Positions 45,025-53,047 of a DNA stretch of 53,047 bases are shown here, one piece after another. The stretch is taken from assembly GCF_027531905.1 (NCBI RefSeq), contig NZ_JAPZSU010000067.1, positions 1-53,047 on the forward strand, in the 5' to 3' direction. Position numbers and translations under genes: made by a program. The stretch is from Flavobacterium sp. (GTDB lineage: Bacteria; Bacteroidota; Bacteroidia; Flavobacteriales; Flavobacteriaceae). Each line of letters opens with the position of its first letter. The first letter of the stretch is position 1. The notes under the pieces were generated by a model that was not told where the DNA came from, did no database searches, and worked only from the letters and a program-made list of their open reading frames with translations.

Positions 45025-45061
45025 ATTAAAAAATAAACCTACAAGAAATACTTGTAGGTTT
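45025..45061 (-). terminator. Internal terminator between POT genes
   Basis: On the minus strand AAACCTACAAG pairs with CTTGTAGGTTT around a 5-base loop, followed by ATTTTTTAA. It would reduce expression of the two downstream transporters relative to the first. Confidence 0.75.
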
Positions 45062-45079
45062 AAAAAGAGTATAAATAAA

Positions 45080-46771
45080 TTAACGGATACCGTGCATCAT
45101 TTTTTTCAAAAATGGCGTCAACAAGAATAGAATAATTGCAGCTACACCAGTTGAAATAACGAATACCATAAAAAATTCAAATAAATTATGGATTTCAAAA
45201 CCTGCAAAAACAGGATTGTTTGGACTAATTTGATTGGTTTCTAAAAGCTGTAATTGCTCTGGAGTTGGAACCATTTTTTTATCCAAAATGGCTTGTAAAT
45301 CAATCCCCAATTCTTTCGCTTTAATAAACTTATCCCCAGTAGCAGGCAGAATAGACCCTAAAGTTCCTGCCAACGCATATCCTGAAGCGTTAGACAAAAA
45401 GAAAACACCATACAATAAAGAAGAAAAACGCTTTGGTGACAATTTACCAACTAATGAAAGTCCAATTGGAGACAAACACAACTCTGCACAAGTATTGATT
45501 AAGTATAAAAGAATTAACCATTTAATTGCCAACAATCCAGAAGTTCCTAAATCTTTAACTTGAGTAGCAATCATATAAAAACTTACTGCAATCAAAAATA
45601 AACCAATGGCTAATTTTACTGGCGAAATTGGTTCTTTATCATTAGCTCTTAATTTATCCCACAACACACTAAATGGAACGGCTAAAGCCACAACGAACAA
45701 TCCATTAAAAATTTGAACCATAGAAGCTGGCATTTGGAAACCAAAGAAATTTCTATCGGTTTGGTAATCGGCGATAAAAGTCAATGAAGAACCTGCTTGT
45801 TCGAAAGCTGCCCAAAAGAAGATGATGAAAAAAGAAATAATATAAATTACCAAAATACGGTCGCGTTCTACTTTGGTCAAAGAACTATCAGATAAAATTA
45901 ATCCTGCCAATGTAATACCCGCAGCATAAATAATTGGATAAATGATTGTTTTTACGACATTGGTTCCATCTACAGAAAAATGAAACGCGAGAAACAAACC
46001 TACAAAAGCAACTACAGAAAGGGCTAAAGCTTTGGTTGAAAAAACAGCACTTTGAGCTTCTCCTTCTTCATAATCTGAAGATTCATTTTTAGAAGGCAAT
46101 CCACCTAATGGTTTTCCTTCTGGAGAAACTACATATTTATCTTTTAGGAAGTAAAACAAAATGGTTCCAATGAACATCGCTGCTGCTGCTGCTAAGAATC
46201 CCCATTTGAAAGCATGAATATCTCTGATTCCGCCAGTATCTTTTACATCGCCCAAATAAGGACAAATAAACTGACCTAAAAAAGCTCCTAAATTAATTCC
46301 CATATAGAAAATAGTAAAAGCAGTATCCAATTTGCTTTTTTCTTGTTTTGGATACAAACTTCCCACCATACTTGAGATATTTGGTTTAAAGAATCCGTTT
46401 CCAAAAACAATAATTCCCAATGCGCTATACATTAACGTAGTAGCTAATGATAAATTGGTTGGAAAAATGCTTCCGCTAAAGAACAACAACAATTGCCCTA
46501 CCGCCATCATTAATCCACCTAAAAGAATACAGTTTCTATTTCCAAAAAAACGATCTGCAATAAAACCTCCCAACATGGGTGTTAAATAACACAATCCTAG
46601 AAAACCACCATAGATTAAAGAAGCATCTTCTTCTTTCATTAATAATGAATTTACTAGGAACAGCACCAATAGGGTTCGCATTCCATAGAAATTGAATCGT
46701 TCCCACATTTCTGTTCCAAACAATACCCAAAGTCCTTTTGGATGTGCTGTTTTCTCTTGAGTTTCTACCAT
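45080..46771 (-). CDS. POT-family proton:oligopeptide symporter (first in cluster)
   Basis: 563 residues. The signature GTEMWERFNFYGMRTLLVLFL opens the protein, followed by GNGFFKPNISSMVGSLYPKQ, FTIFYMGINLGAFLGQFICPYLGD, and CAELCLSPIGLSLVGKLSPKR. A loop of about 60 residues near the C-terminus (ILPATGDKFIKAKELGIDLQ region) is specific to this copy. It lies 37 bases behind the DPP-IV-type peptidase gene, so dipeptides released by that enzyme are likely cargo (inference). Confidence 0.93.
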   Translation of the reverse strand: MVETQEKTAHPKGLWVLFGTEMWERFNFYGMRTLLVLFLVNSLLMKEEDASLIYGGFLGLCYLTPMLGGFIADRFFGNRNCILLGGLMMAVGQLLLFFSGSIFPTNLSLATTLMYSALGIIVFGNGFFKPNISSMVGSLYPKQEKSKLDTAFTIFYMGINLGAFLGQFICPYLGDVKDTGGIRDIHAFKWGFLAAAAAMFIGTILFYFLKDKYVVSPEGKPLGGLPSKNESSDYEEGEAQSAVFSTKALALSVVAFVGLFLAFHFSVDGTNVVKTIIYPIIYAAGITLAGLILSDSSLTKVERDRILVIYIISFFIIFFWAAFEQAGSSLTFIADYQTDRNFFGFQMPASMVQIFNGLFVVALAVPFSVLWDKLRANDKEPISPVKLAIGLFLIAVSFYMIATQVKDLGTSGLLAIKWLILLYLINTCAELCLSPIGLSLVGKLSPKRFSSLLYGVFFLSNASGYALAGTLGSILPATGDKFIKAKELGIDLQAILDKKMVPTPEQLQLLETNQISPNNPVFAGFEIHNLFEFFMVFVISTGVAAIILFLLTPFLKKMMHGIR

Positions 46772-46808
46772 ATTGTTTTAGTTTAAATTAGATAATTTAG
46801 GTTAGTTG

Positions 46809-48980
46809 TTATAAATTTTCAAGGATAAAGTTAGTCATTTTATTATAAAGTTGAATTCGGGTATAGCCTCCAAAAATACCGTGGTTTTTGTCTGGATAAA
46901 TTTGAGAATCAAACTGCTTATTAGCTTGAATCAAGGCTTCCATCATTTGCATTGAATTCTGAACGTGTACATTATCATCTGCTGAGCCGTGTATTAATAA
47001 AAACTTACCTTTTAACTTCTGTACGTGATTGATGGGTGAGTTATCGTCATAACCCGTTGGGTTTTCTTGCGGCGTTTGCATATAACGCTCAGTATAAATA
47101 CTGTCATAGAATCTCCAATTGGTTACAGGAGCAACTGCTATAGCCATTTTGAAAACATCGTTTCCTTTCAAAATACAATTCGATGCCATAAATCCACCAA
47201 ACGACCAACCAAAAATCCCTATTCTTGATTTGTCTACAAAAGAATAAGAACCCAATACTTTAGCAGCATCAATTTGGTCGATTACTTCGTATTTCCCTAA
47301 TTCTTTTTGAGTCACTTTTTTGAATGCTGCGCCTTTAAAACCAGTTCCTCTTCCGTCAACACAAGCCACAATATATCCTTTTTGTGTAAGCGAGGCAAAC
47401 CAGTAATCATCGCCGCTGTTCCAATCATTATTGACTTGTTGTGAACCCGGTCCTGAATATTGGAACATAAAAACAGGATATTTTTTATTAGGATCAAAAT
47501 CTTTAGGTTTCATCATCCACATATTGAGTTCAATTCCTTTTTCTGTTTTCAAAACAGAGAACTCTTTTGTAGGCAAATTGAAGCCTTTTAAATTGTTGGA
47601 TAAGGTTTGATTCTCCTCAATCATTTGCAATTGCTTTCCTGTTTTTGCTTCATTCAAAGTATAAACTGGAGGCTGCGTTGCGCTTGAAAATGTAGTAATA
47701 AAATATTGAAAATTTGGGCTAAAAGTAGCTGCACTAGTTCCCGTTTGAGACGACAAACGTACTTTGTTTTTACCATCTAAACCAATACGATAAATATCAC
47801 GGTTGATGGAACCATTTTCTACCGATTGATAAAAAATAGTTTTTGTTTTTTCATCAAATCCGTAATAATTGGTTACTTCCCAATTGCCTTTGGTCACTTG
47901 ATTAATTAATTTTCCTGTTTTATCGTATAAATAGATATGATTGAAACCATCTTTTTCGCTAGTCCAAATAAAACTGTTATCTTTTAGAAAAGTTAAGTTG
48001 TCCGTAACATCAATATAGGCTTTATCCTTTTCGTTTAGAACTACTTTTGCAGCACCTGTAGCACCATCAATGAATAACAAATCTAAATTATCTTGATGGC
48101 GATTCAATACTTGAGCTGACAAAACGTTGGCCTCGTTTGTCCATTTTAATCTTGCAATATAAAAATCAGAATAGTTGCCTAGATTTACATTTTGCTTGGC
48201 TTGAGTTGCAACATCATAAATATGTAATGAGGCTACTGCATTTTTTTCACCCGCTTTGGGATATTTAAAAGTCTCTACTTTTGGGTATAAGTCTTTATGA
48301 AAAATAGACATGGAGAATTCAGGAACTTCGGATTCGTCAAAACGGATAAAAGCAATCTTTTTACTATCAGCACTCCAATCAAAAGCCTTTACAAAAGCAA
48401 ATTCTTCTTCGTACACCCAGTCGGTGATTCCGTTGATAATGCTATTCTTTTTTCCGTCTGTAGTAATTGGAGTTGTCGTTTTGGAAGCAATGTCGTAAAC
48501 AAACAAGTTATTGTCTTTTGCATAAGCTATCTTTTTACCATCTGGCGAAAAAGTAGGTTCTTGAACTGGAAAATCAAATAATTTGACTAATTGTTTAGAA
48601 GCTATGTTGTATAAAAAATAATTAGCTGTAAAGGAATGACGGAAAATGGGTTGGGTAGTATTGGCAATTAGCATTTGTTTTTCGTCGTCGCTAAAACTAT
48701 AGCTATCAATTCCGTCTGCTAATTGAGGGAAGTCTTTAGTATCAATGATAGTGGCTACTTTCTTTAATGTAGCATAATCATACCAGTCAATTTGTGCGCT
48801 TCCGCTTGCTCTATTAGCATTCAAAACCGTATATTGGTTGGTGTTTTTCATGGCTTGCAAAGCATCCATTCCTTTGGTTCTAAAAGCACCGGTAAAGATT
48901 GATTCAACGGTTATCTTTTGTTGTCCAAAAACAGAACAAACGCCAACCAAAAAGAACAATGCCAATTTTCCTAATTTCAT
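46809..48980 (-). CDS. Secreted prolyl dipeptidyl/tripeptidyl peptidase, DPP-IV type (S9B)
   Basis: The 723-residue protein has a signal peptide (MKLGKLALFFLVGVCSVFGQQ), an eight-bladed propeller (DPPIV_N) with the double-Glu anchor DWVYEEEFAF that reads the substrate N-terminus, and an alpha/beta-hydrolase domain with Ser in GWSFGGFMAS, Asp in GSADDNVHVQN and His in KNHGIFGG. It cleaves Xaa-Pro or Xaa-Ala dipeptides (or tripeptides) from polypeptides. It is the first gene of a cluster with three peptide symporters, which points to peptide scavenging. Confidence 0.94.
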   Translation of the reverse strand: MKLGKLALFFLVGVCSVFGQQKITVESIFTGAFRTKGMDALQAMKNTNQYTVLNANRASGSAQIDWYDYATLKKVATIIDTKDFPQLADGIDSYSFSDDEKQMLIANTTQPIFRHSFTANYFLYNIASKQLVKLFDFPVQEPTFSPDGKKIAYAKDNNLFVYDIASKTTTPITTDGKKNSIINGITDWVYEEEFAFVKAFDWSADSKKIAFIRFDESEVPEFSMSIFHKDLYPKVETFKYPKAGEKNAVASLHIYDVATQAKQNVNLGNYSDFYIARLKWTNEANVLSAQVLNRHQDNLDLLFIDGATGAAKVVLNEKDKAYIDVTDNLTFLKDNSFIWTSEKDGFNHIYLYDKTGKLINQVTKGNWEVTNYYGFDEKTKTIFYQSVENGSINRDIYRIGLDGKNKVRLSSQTGTSAATFSPNFQYFITTFSSATQPPVYTLNEAKTGKQLQMIEENQTLSNNLKGFNLPTKEFSVLKTEKGIELNMWMMKPKDFDPNKKYPVFMFQYSGPGSQQVNNDWNSGDDYWFASLTQKGYIVACVDGRGTGFKGAAFKKVTQKELGKYEVIDQIDAAKVLGSYSFVDKSRIGIFGWSFGGFMASNCILKGNDVFKMAIAVAPVTNWRFYDSIYTERYMQTPQENPTGYDDNSPINHVQKLKGKFLLIHGSADDNVHVQNSMQMMEALIQANKQFDSQIYPDKNHGIFGGYTRIQLYNKMTNFILENL

Positions 48981-49266
48981 AAAAGTAAAATTTAAATGTT
49001 ATCGTATTAAAATATGATTTTATCTGAAATCACTACTGCTAATTATAGTAAAACTCGAACTGGATTAGGTGTGTTTTTTGTCATTACTTAAATATTGGAA
49101 TAAAAACAAAAAACAGCACTTAATTAAGTTATGTGTAAAACGATGTCAATTTTAATAAAAAAATTACAATAATCAGCCATGAAATGTGTTAAAACTTACC
49201 AATCTCACATACCAAACCAAAAGCTAAGATTACAAAAAGTAATGGTTTTAAAAAAAAGCAAAACCG
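48981..49266. other. Noncoding gap between the peptidase gene and mvaA
   Basis: AT-rich divergent region. I see no gene or clear hairpin. A 12-mer (ACAATAATCAGC) occurs at 49166 and again at 49284; with only two copies I do not read function into it. No exact TAnnTTTG box for the peptidase gene was found. Confidence 0.5.
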
Positions 49267-49274
49267 TATATTTG
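49267..49274 (+). promoter_or_regulatory. mvaA -7 box (TATATTTG)
   Basis: Exact TAnnTTTG, 26 bases before the mvaA ATG. Confidence 0.5.
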
Positions 49275-49300
49275 CCAGCAGAAACAATAATCAGCTGAAA

Positions 49301-50617
49301 ATGAACAACACCATTGCAGGATTTTCAAAATTATCCAAAGAAGAAAAAATACATTGGATAGCCAACCACTATTTTTCCAGTCCAACAGAAGCAATTGATT
49401 TATTAAAAAAATACTGGAATTCTGACGCTACTTTACAACAATTGCATGACGAATTCATCGAAAATACGATTACCAACTTTTATATTCCACTTGGCGTCGC
49501 ACCAAATTTTTTAATCAACGGAAAATACAGCACTATTCCAATGGCCATTGAAGAAAGTTCGGTTGTGGCAGCCGCAGCAAAATCGGCTAAATTTTGGGCT
49601 ACAAGAGGTGGGTTCAAAGCAACAATAATCAACACCGAGAAAATTGGTCAAGTTCATTTTTTATACACTGGAGATAAAGACAAATTGACCGCTTTTTTCA
49701 GCCAAACAAAAACTACTTTCTTTTCTGAAACTGATGCGTTGACCAAAAATATGAGACAACGCGGTGGCGGAATTTTAGACATCGAGTTGAGAGACAAAAC
49801 CGACTTGATTCCAAATTACTATCAATTGCATGCTACTTTTGAAACGAAAGATAGTATGGGAGCTAACTTCATCAATTCTTGCTTGGAGCAATTTGCTAAA
49901 ACCTTAAAAGAAAAAGCAGAAAACTATGAATTATTTACAGCTGAGGAAAAGGAAATCGAGGTAATCATGAGTATTCTCTCTAATTATGTTCCGAATTGCT
50001 TGGTTCGAGCAGAAGTTTCATGCCCTGTAGAAGATTTAGCCGAAAAACATATTCCAGACCCAGAAGTTTTTGCCCAACGCTTTGTACAAGCCGTTCGCAT
50101 AGCCGAGGTAGAACCCTATCGTGCCGTTACTCACAACAAAGGCATTATGAACGGCATTGATGCTGTAGTTTTGGCAACAGGAAATGACTTTAGAGCTGTA
50201 GAAGCAGGAATACACGCCTTTGCTTCTAGAAACGGTCAATACAGTAGCTTATCTCATGCCGAAATAGAAAACGGCCAATTTAAATTTTGGTTAGAAATTC
50301 CACTAGCATTAGGCACGGTAGGCGGCTTAACCTCCTTACATCCGTTAGTAAAATTATGCCTTGAAATGCTAGAAAAGCCTTCCGCTCAAGAATTAATGCA
50401 AGTGGTAGCCGTAGCAGGGCTTGCACAAAATTTTGCAGCACTACGTTCTTTAACGACCACCGGCATTCAAGAAGGACACATGAAAATGCATTTAAACAAC
50501 ATTTTAAATCAATTTATGGTAAATGAAGAAGAACGTCTTGCCATCAAAAAACATTTCAAAAACAACACCATTTCGCACAGTGCCGTTGTGAGCTACATAG
50601 AAGAATTAAGAAAATAA
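49301..50617 (+). CDS. mvaA: Hydroxymethylglutaryl-CoA reductase, class II
   Basis: It interconverts HMG-CoA and mevalonate. The 438-residue protein has the class II residues: Glu in MAIEESSVVAAAAKSAKF (84-85), Lys in THNKGIMNGIDAVV, Asp in ATGNDFRAVEAG, and His in IQEGHMKMH. Class II enzymes were first seen as degradative, but in Bacteroidota with a mevalonate route they serve isoprenoid synthesis. A GHMP kinase follows 20 bases downstream and supports the biosynthetic role. Confidence 0.95.
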   Translation: MNNTIAGFSKLSKEEKIHWIANHYFSSPTEAIDLLKKYWNSDATLQQLHDEFIENTITNFYIPLGVAPNFLINGKYSTIPMAIEESSVVAAAAKSAKFWATRGGFKATIINTEKIGQVHFLYTGDKDKLTAFFSQTKTTFFSETDALTKNMRQRGGGILDIELRDKTDLIPNYYQLHATFETKDSMGANFINSCLEQFAKTLKEKAENYELFTAEEKEIEVIMSILSNYVPNCLVRAEVSCPVEDLAEKHIPDPEVFAQRFVQAVRIAEVEPYRAVTHNKGIMNGIDAVVLATGNDFRAVEAGIHAFASRNGQYSSLSHAEIENGQFKFWLEIPLALGTVGGLTSLHPLVKLCLEMLEKPSAQELMQVVAVAGLAQNFAALRSLTTTGIQEGHMKMHLNNILNQFMVNEEERLAIKKHFKNNTISHSAVVSYIEELRK

Positions 50618-50637
50618 AACAACAACTTATTTTACGC

Positions 50638-51558
50638 ATGAAGCAGACTTTTTACAGCAACGGAAAACTATTACTTACTGGTGAATACCTCGTTTTGGAT
50701 GGTGCCAATGCCTTGGCGCTCCCCACCAAAATGGGGCAAAATCTACAAGTTGTTGCTCAAGATAAACCTACTATCTCATGGAAAAGTTTTGATGCAGATG
50801 GGAGCATTTGGTTTGAAGACGAACTTGAACTTGAAGCCATCATTAATCACAAAGAAAGCGCAGATTCCTCGATAAAAAACACTTTGTTGACTATTTTACA
50901 TCATGCACAGTTGCTACAACCCAATGCCTTTCAAAAAACAACTGGATATAAAATTGAAACGACACTGACTTTTCCAAAAAAATGGGGACTGGGAACCTCC
51001 TCTACTTTGATTAACAATTTGGCCCAATGGCTAAAAATAGACGCTTTTGAATTACTAAACAACAGTTTCGGTGGAAGCGGTTATGACATAGCTTGTGCGC
51101 AACATAATACGCCAATTTTCTATCGCCTAGAGAATCAAAAACCCATCGTTACACCTGTGAGGTTTCAACCTGAATTTGCTTCAAATTTGTATTTTGTATA
51201 TCTGAACCAAAAACAAAACAGCAAAACAGCAATTGCAGCTTACTACAACAACAAAAATCAAAATTTACAAGAGAATATTGCTGCTATTAACAAACTAACC
51301 AATACTGTAGTCAATGCCAAAAGCATCCACGCTTTTGCTAATGCATTACAACTACACGAAAATGAAATGAGCACCATTTTAGAATTACTAACCGTACAAG
51401 AAGCGCTCTTTCCAGATTTTGATGGCGTAATAAAAAGCTTAGGCGCTTGGGGTGGTGATTTTGTTTTGGCTATTGCTATCGATGATCCAACGGCTTATTT
51501 TACCGAGAAAGGCTACACAACAATTATTCCTTACCAAGAGATGATTTTAGGGGCTTAA
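50638..51558 (+). CDS. GYDIA-family GHMP kinase (mevalonate-pathway type)
   Basis: 306 residues of the GHMP superfamily. The N-terminal strand reads YSNGKLLLTGEYLVLDGANALALP as in mevalonate and phosphomevalonate kinases; the ATP loop is WGLGTSSTLINNLA, and the name-giving motif is GGSGYDIACA. The C-terminal glycine motif is LGAWGGDFVLA. Linkage to mvaA makes a mevalonate-pathway kinase step the best guess; which phosphorylation it performs cannot be told. Confidence 0.88.
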   Translation: MKQTFYSNGKLLLTGEYLVLDGANALALPTKMGQNLQVVAQDKPTISWKSFDADGSIWFEDELELEAIINHKESADSSIKNTLLTILHHAQLLQPNAFQKTTGYKIETTLTFPKKWGLGTSSTLINNLAQWLKIDAFELLNNSFGGSGYDIACAQHNTPIFYRLENQKPIVTPVRFQPEFASNLYFVYLNQKQNSKTAIAAYYNNKNQNLQENIAAINKLTNTVVNAKSIHAFANALQLHENEMSTILELLTVQEALFPDFDGVIKSLGAWGGDFVLAIAIDDPTAYFTEKGYTTIIPYQEMILGA

Positions 51559-51650
51559 CTCAACTTGCCAAAGACGCTCAAAATATTGATTATCAACCAC
51601 TACAAGCAAAATATGGCACACTACCTATTTTTTACTGGTACGCTACATAA
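51558..51650 (+). pseudogene. Orphan protein tail, possible gene remnant
   Basis: Just past the GHMP kinase, in another frame, 30 codons read TQLAKDAQNIDYQPLQAKYG then TLPIFYWYAT and a stop. The composition looks like a genuine protein C-terminus, yet no start codon or upstream domain exists in that frame; further upstream it runs only as a shadow of the kinase gene. I do not recognise the family. It may be what is left of a gene removed by rearrangement near the mobile elements, or chance. Confidence 0.25.
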
Positions 51651-51714
51651 ACTTTATTTGTTTTCCTTTCGATTTTAAAATGTAGGACATCATATATTGC
51701 CCTAATTTGTATTT

Positions 51715-51722
51715 GAAATAGT
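51715..51722. repeat. Target-site duplication, left (GAAATAGT)
   Basis: The 8-base sequence is identical to 51990-51997 on the other side of the inserted element. Eight bases is the duplication length made by ISL3-family transposition. Confidence 0.8.
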
Positions 51723-51989
51723 GGCTCTACCTTGAATTGTATGGTTTTTACTATTTTAATAGTGTTGTTCCAGCGCAAGAAACTTCTATTTTTGAACCAT
51801 TTAAGGCATTTAAGATCATATAAGTTTGATAAACATACCGCTCTTATTTCTTACACAACTCATCCCTACTACAACGAATCAATTGACTTACATTTATAAA
51901 ATGTACATTTTCTCTATTCTTATATGACCTTACCTACCTCCTATGTTTTTTTTGCTAGTGTGTTTACCCACACAGTTGAGGGTAGAACC
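51723..51989. mobile_element. MITE-like non-autonomous element, ISL3-related ends
   Basis: A 267-base insertion bounded by imperfect 22-bp inverted repeats: left 51723-51744, right 51968-51989, matching at 17 of 22 positions. Both begin GGYTCTAC and have TGTRTG after seven bases, the same layout as the ISL3 end at 116-136. Exact 8-bp duplications (GAAATAGT) flank it. The interior has no coding frame and no recognisable transposase remnant, so it would depend on a transposase in trans. It is inserted between the GHMP kinase and the EEP-family gene, ending 22 bases from the latter's stop codon. Confidence 0.8.
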
Positions 51990-51997
51990 GAAATAGT
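51990..51997. repeat. Target-site duplication, right (GAAATAGT)
   Basis: Identical to 51715-51722; see the element between them. Confidence 0.8.
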
Positions 51998-52011
51998 TTT
52001 GAATGGCTACT

Positions 52012-52818
52012 TTAGTATTCCTCTAGAGAAAAAACCATCCATATTGGAATATGGTCTGAAATTTTTCTAGCTTCTTGCAAAGAACTAAACGCTTTATAAA
52101 AATGGATGACCCCTCCATCGATTTTTTTGACTTTTTTATGGTAAAATAGGTTGTCAAATTCAGAGGCCAATGCTGCTCCGTTCTTACTGTTTCTCTTTAA
52201 GGAGGTTTTTTGTCCTTTCAAAGTCGATTCATAGCCCATTTTCTTCAAGGGAGTAAAAACAGAGTGGGATTGTGGACAGTTGAAATCACCCAAAAACAAA
52301 AGGTTCAATTGTGGGTATTGACCAGGCAACAACTTAAAATATTTGATTTCTCGCTCGGGTTGTTTGCTTTTGGTGATGGCGTGAAAGTTCACGAGCGTAA
52401 CTTCTTTTTGGTTGACGATAAAAGTAGCCAAATACGGTTCGCGGTCAATTTCGAGTTGAAACTTGGACTCCAACCACGGTTTTCCTTTTAAACGTGCCCG
52501 ACTCGTTTTCCATAAATAAGCATAGCGCTCCGTTTTGTAGGCACTGCTGCTGGTGGGATTGCTGATGGAATAGTCCCATTTCGCTCCTTTTCGGTTCAAT
52601 TCGTCTGCTAATTTAGTCACAGTTTGCGCACCTCCATCACCAGCTACGACTTCTTGCAGCGCTACGATATCGTAGTCCTTTAGGGTATTGGCAATAAACT
52701 CCAGTTCAAGATTCGATTTGGATTTTCCTAAGTTTTCGATATTCCAAGACAAAAGCCGTGTTTGAGCATAAAAGGAAGTACATAATAGGAAAAGAAACAG
52801 GCTGTAGGTCTTGTTCAT
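52012..52818 (-). CDS. Secreted endonuclease/exonuclease/phosphatase-family protein
   Basis: With the ATG at 52818 the protein has 268 residues and a clear signal peptide (MNKTYSLFLFLLCTSFYAQ); the frame is open to 52896 but that extension has no signal character. The EEP (DNase I-like) fold shows LLSWNIENLG, metal Glu in DIVALQEV, LVNFHA, LFLGDFNCPQS, and the catalytic ISDHIPI. It could cleave DNA or phosphoesters outside the cytoplasm; the substrate is not evident. It lies between a MITE-like element and an IS982-type element. Confidence 0.88.
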   Translation of the reverse strand: MNKTYSLFLFLLCTSFYAQTRLLSWNIENLGKSKSNLELEFIANTLKDYDIVALQEVVAGDGGAQTVTKLADELNRKGAKWDYSISNPTSSSAYKTERYAYLWKTSRARLKGKPWLESKFQLEIDREPYLATFIVNQKEVTLVNFHAITKSKQPEREIKYFKLLPGQYPQLNLLFLGDFNCPQSHSVFTPLKKMGYESTLKGQKTSLKRNSKNGAALASEFDNLFYHKKVKKIDGGVIHFYKAFSSLQEARKISDHIPIWMVFSLEEY

Positions 52819-52838
52819 GAATGGGGGAATTTGGGTAC

Positions 52839-52846
52839 CAAAGATA
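52839..52846 (-). promoter_or_regulatory. -7 box (TATCTTTG) of the EEP-family gene
   Basis: Exact TAnnTTTG on the minus strand, 20 bases before the chosen start codon; it supports the ATG at 52818 over the longer frame. Confidence 0.5.
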
Positions 52847-52920
52847 AAGATTGTAAAAGAAACATCAGTCCTCCCAACCACAGAGCGAAAGACCAAAATT
52901 CTTTACTAACCTGAACTCGA

Positions 52921-53046
52921 TTAATAAAAGACCGCTAATTGGTTAGTTTTAACCGTTTCGTATTTCAAAGAAGGCTTTTTAGGCAGAAAATTATAAGCAA
53001 TTATTCCAGCGATAAGATTAGACAAAAAGTTAGTAAATGATCGATG
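52921..53046 (-). CDS. IS982-type transposase, C-terminal 41 residues (partial)
   Basis: A minus-strand frame enters from the right edge and stops at 52921-52923. It reads HRSFTNFLSNLIAGIIAYNF, LPKKPSLKYE and a short tail. The H-R-S-x-x-N-F-x-x-N-L...GxxAYxFxxKKPS pattern is that of the end of IS982-family transposases. The element end must lie between this stop and the EEP-gene promoter, perhaps at the CCTGAACTCG around 52909-52918, but its terminal repeat cannot be confirmed from one side. Confidence 0.6.
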   Translation of the reverse strand, partial: HRSFTNFLSNLIAGIIAYNFLPKKPSLKYETVKTNQLAVFY

Positions 53047-53047
53047 T

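Noticed and set aside
49166..49295. 12-bp direct repeat ACAATAATCAGC upstream of mvaA
   Set aside because: Two copies in AT-rich DNA, 118 bases apart, one inside the leader; no symmetry and no recurrence, so chance is adequate.
52819..52896. N-terminal extension of the EEP-family protein
   Set aside because: It covers the -7 box at 52839-52846 and has no family similarity; the ATG at 52818 begins a clean signal peptide.
1..53047. CRISPR arrays, tRNA or rRNA genes, prophage, restriction or toxin-antitoxin systems
   Set aside because: I looked for regular direct repeats, cloverleaf and rRNA-like sequence, and phage or defence domains on both strands and found none.

Overview
The window is chromosomal DNA of a Bacteroidota bacterium, almost certainly a Flavobacterium or a close relative. 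The DNA is AT-rich. Many start codons are preceded at short distance by TAnnTTTG, the -7 element of Bacteroidota promoters. The gene content includes PorT (type IX secretion), the lipoprotein TamL, a DUF5686 outer-membrane protein, a GYDIA-family GHMP kinase, 2TM-domain and early-set isoamylase proteins, and a membrane pyrophosphatase with its soluble counterpart. I see no rRNA, tRNA or CRISPR array. Nearly all of the window is core genome; both edges cut through insertion sequences.

Layout. 1-136: right end of an ISL3-family element. 269-7872 (minus): hppA and ppa (pyrophosphate hydrolysis), an AlkA-type glycosylase, a DUF5686 protein, and pdhB. 8290-14494 (plus): etfB-etfA, a BFN nuclease-domain protein, an exported amidohydrolase, thyA, 2TM protein and folA (the dTMP/folate pair), with a small glycan-binding-fold gene on minus. 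15083-21978: ubiE-porT, a SpoU methyltransferase, tamL, fbaA, accD. 22073-23320 (minus): a FtsX/MacB-type permease. 23484-30679 (plus): purH, then the cell-elongation operon mreB-mreC-mreD-mrdA-rodA. 30681-33803 (minus): a secreted nuclease and the tail-specific protease Prc. 34007-41326 (plus): surE, a small membrane protein, a two-gene cassette (exported SDR enzyme plus outer-membrane barrel), lpxB and comEC. 41339-48980 (minus): a peptide-use cluster, DPP-IV-type peptidase followed by three POT transporters, then a thioredoxin-like gene. 49301-51558 (plus): mvaA and a GHMP kinase of the mevalonate pathway. 51559-53047: an accessory edge with a small non-autonomous element, an EEP-family secreted phosphatase/nuclease, and the tail of an IS982-type transposase.

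Most notable observations: (1) a 267-bp MITE-like element at 51723-51989 with imperfect 22-bp terminal inverted repeats and an exact 8-bp target duplication; its ends share the GGTTCTAC-N7-TGTGTG layout with the ISL3 end at the left edge. (2) A pair of about 76-bp hairpin-forming dispersed repeats in inverted orientation at 4187-4262 and 7959-8035. (3) A transcriptionally self-contained cassette of a signal-peptide-bearing SDR oxidoreductase and a barrel protein, sitting between surE and lpxB. (4) HppA with a 9-cysteine C-terminal extension and without the usual ion-gate glutamate in TM6. (5) AccD in which all four zinc-ribbon cysteines are replaced. (6) Promoter -7 boxes nested inside the terminator hairpins of the upstream genes.

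All functional calls rest on reading the translated sequences and motifs; no database search was run.
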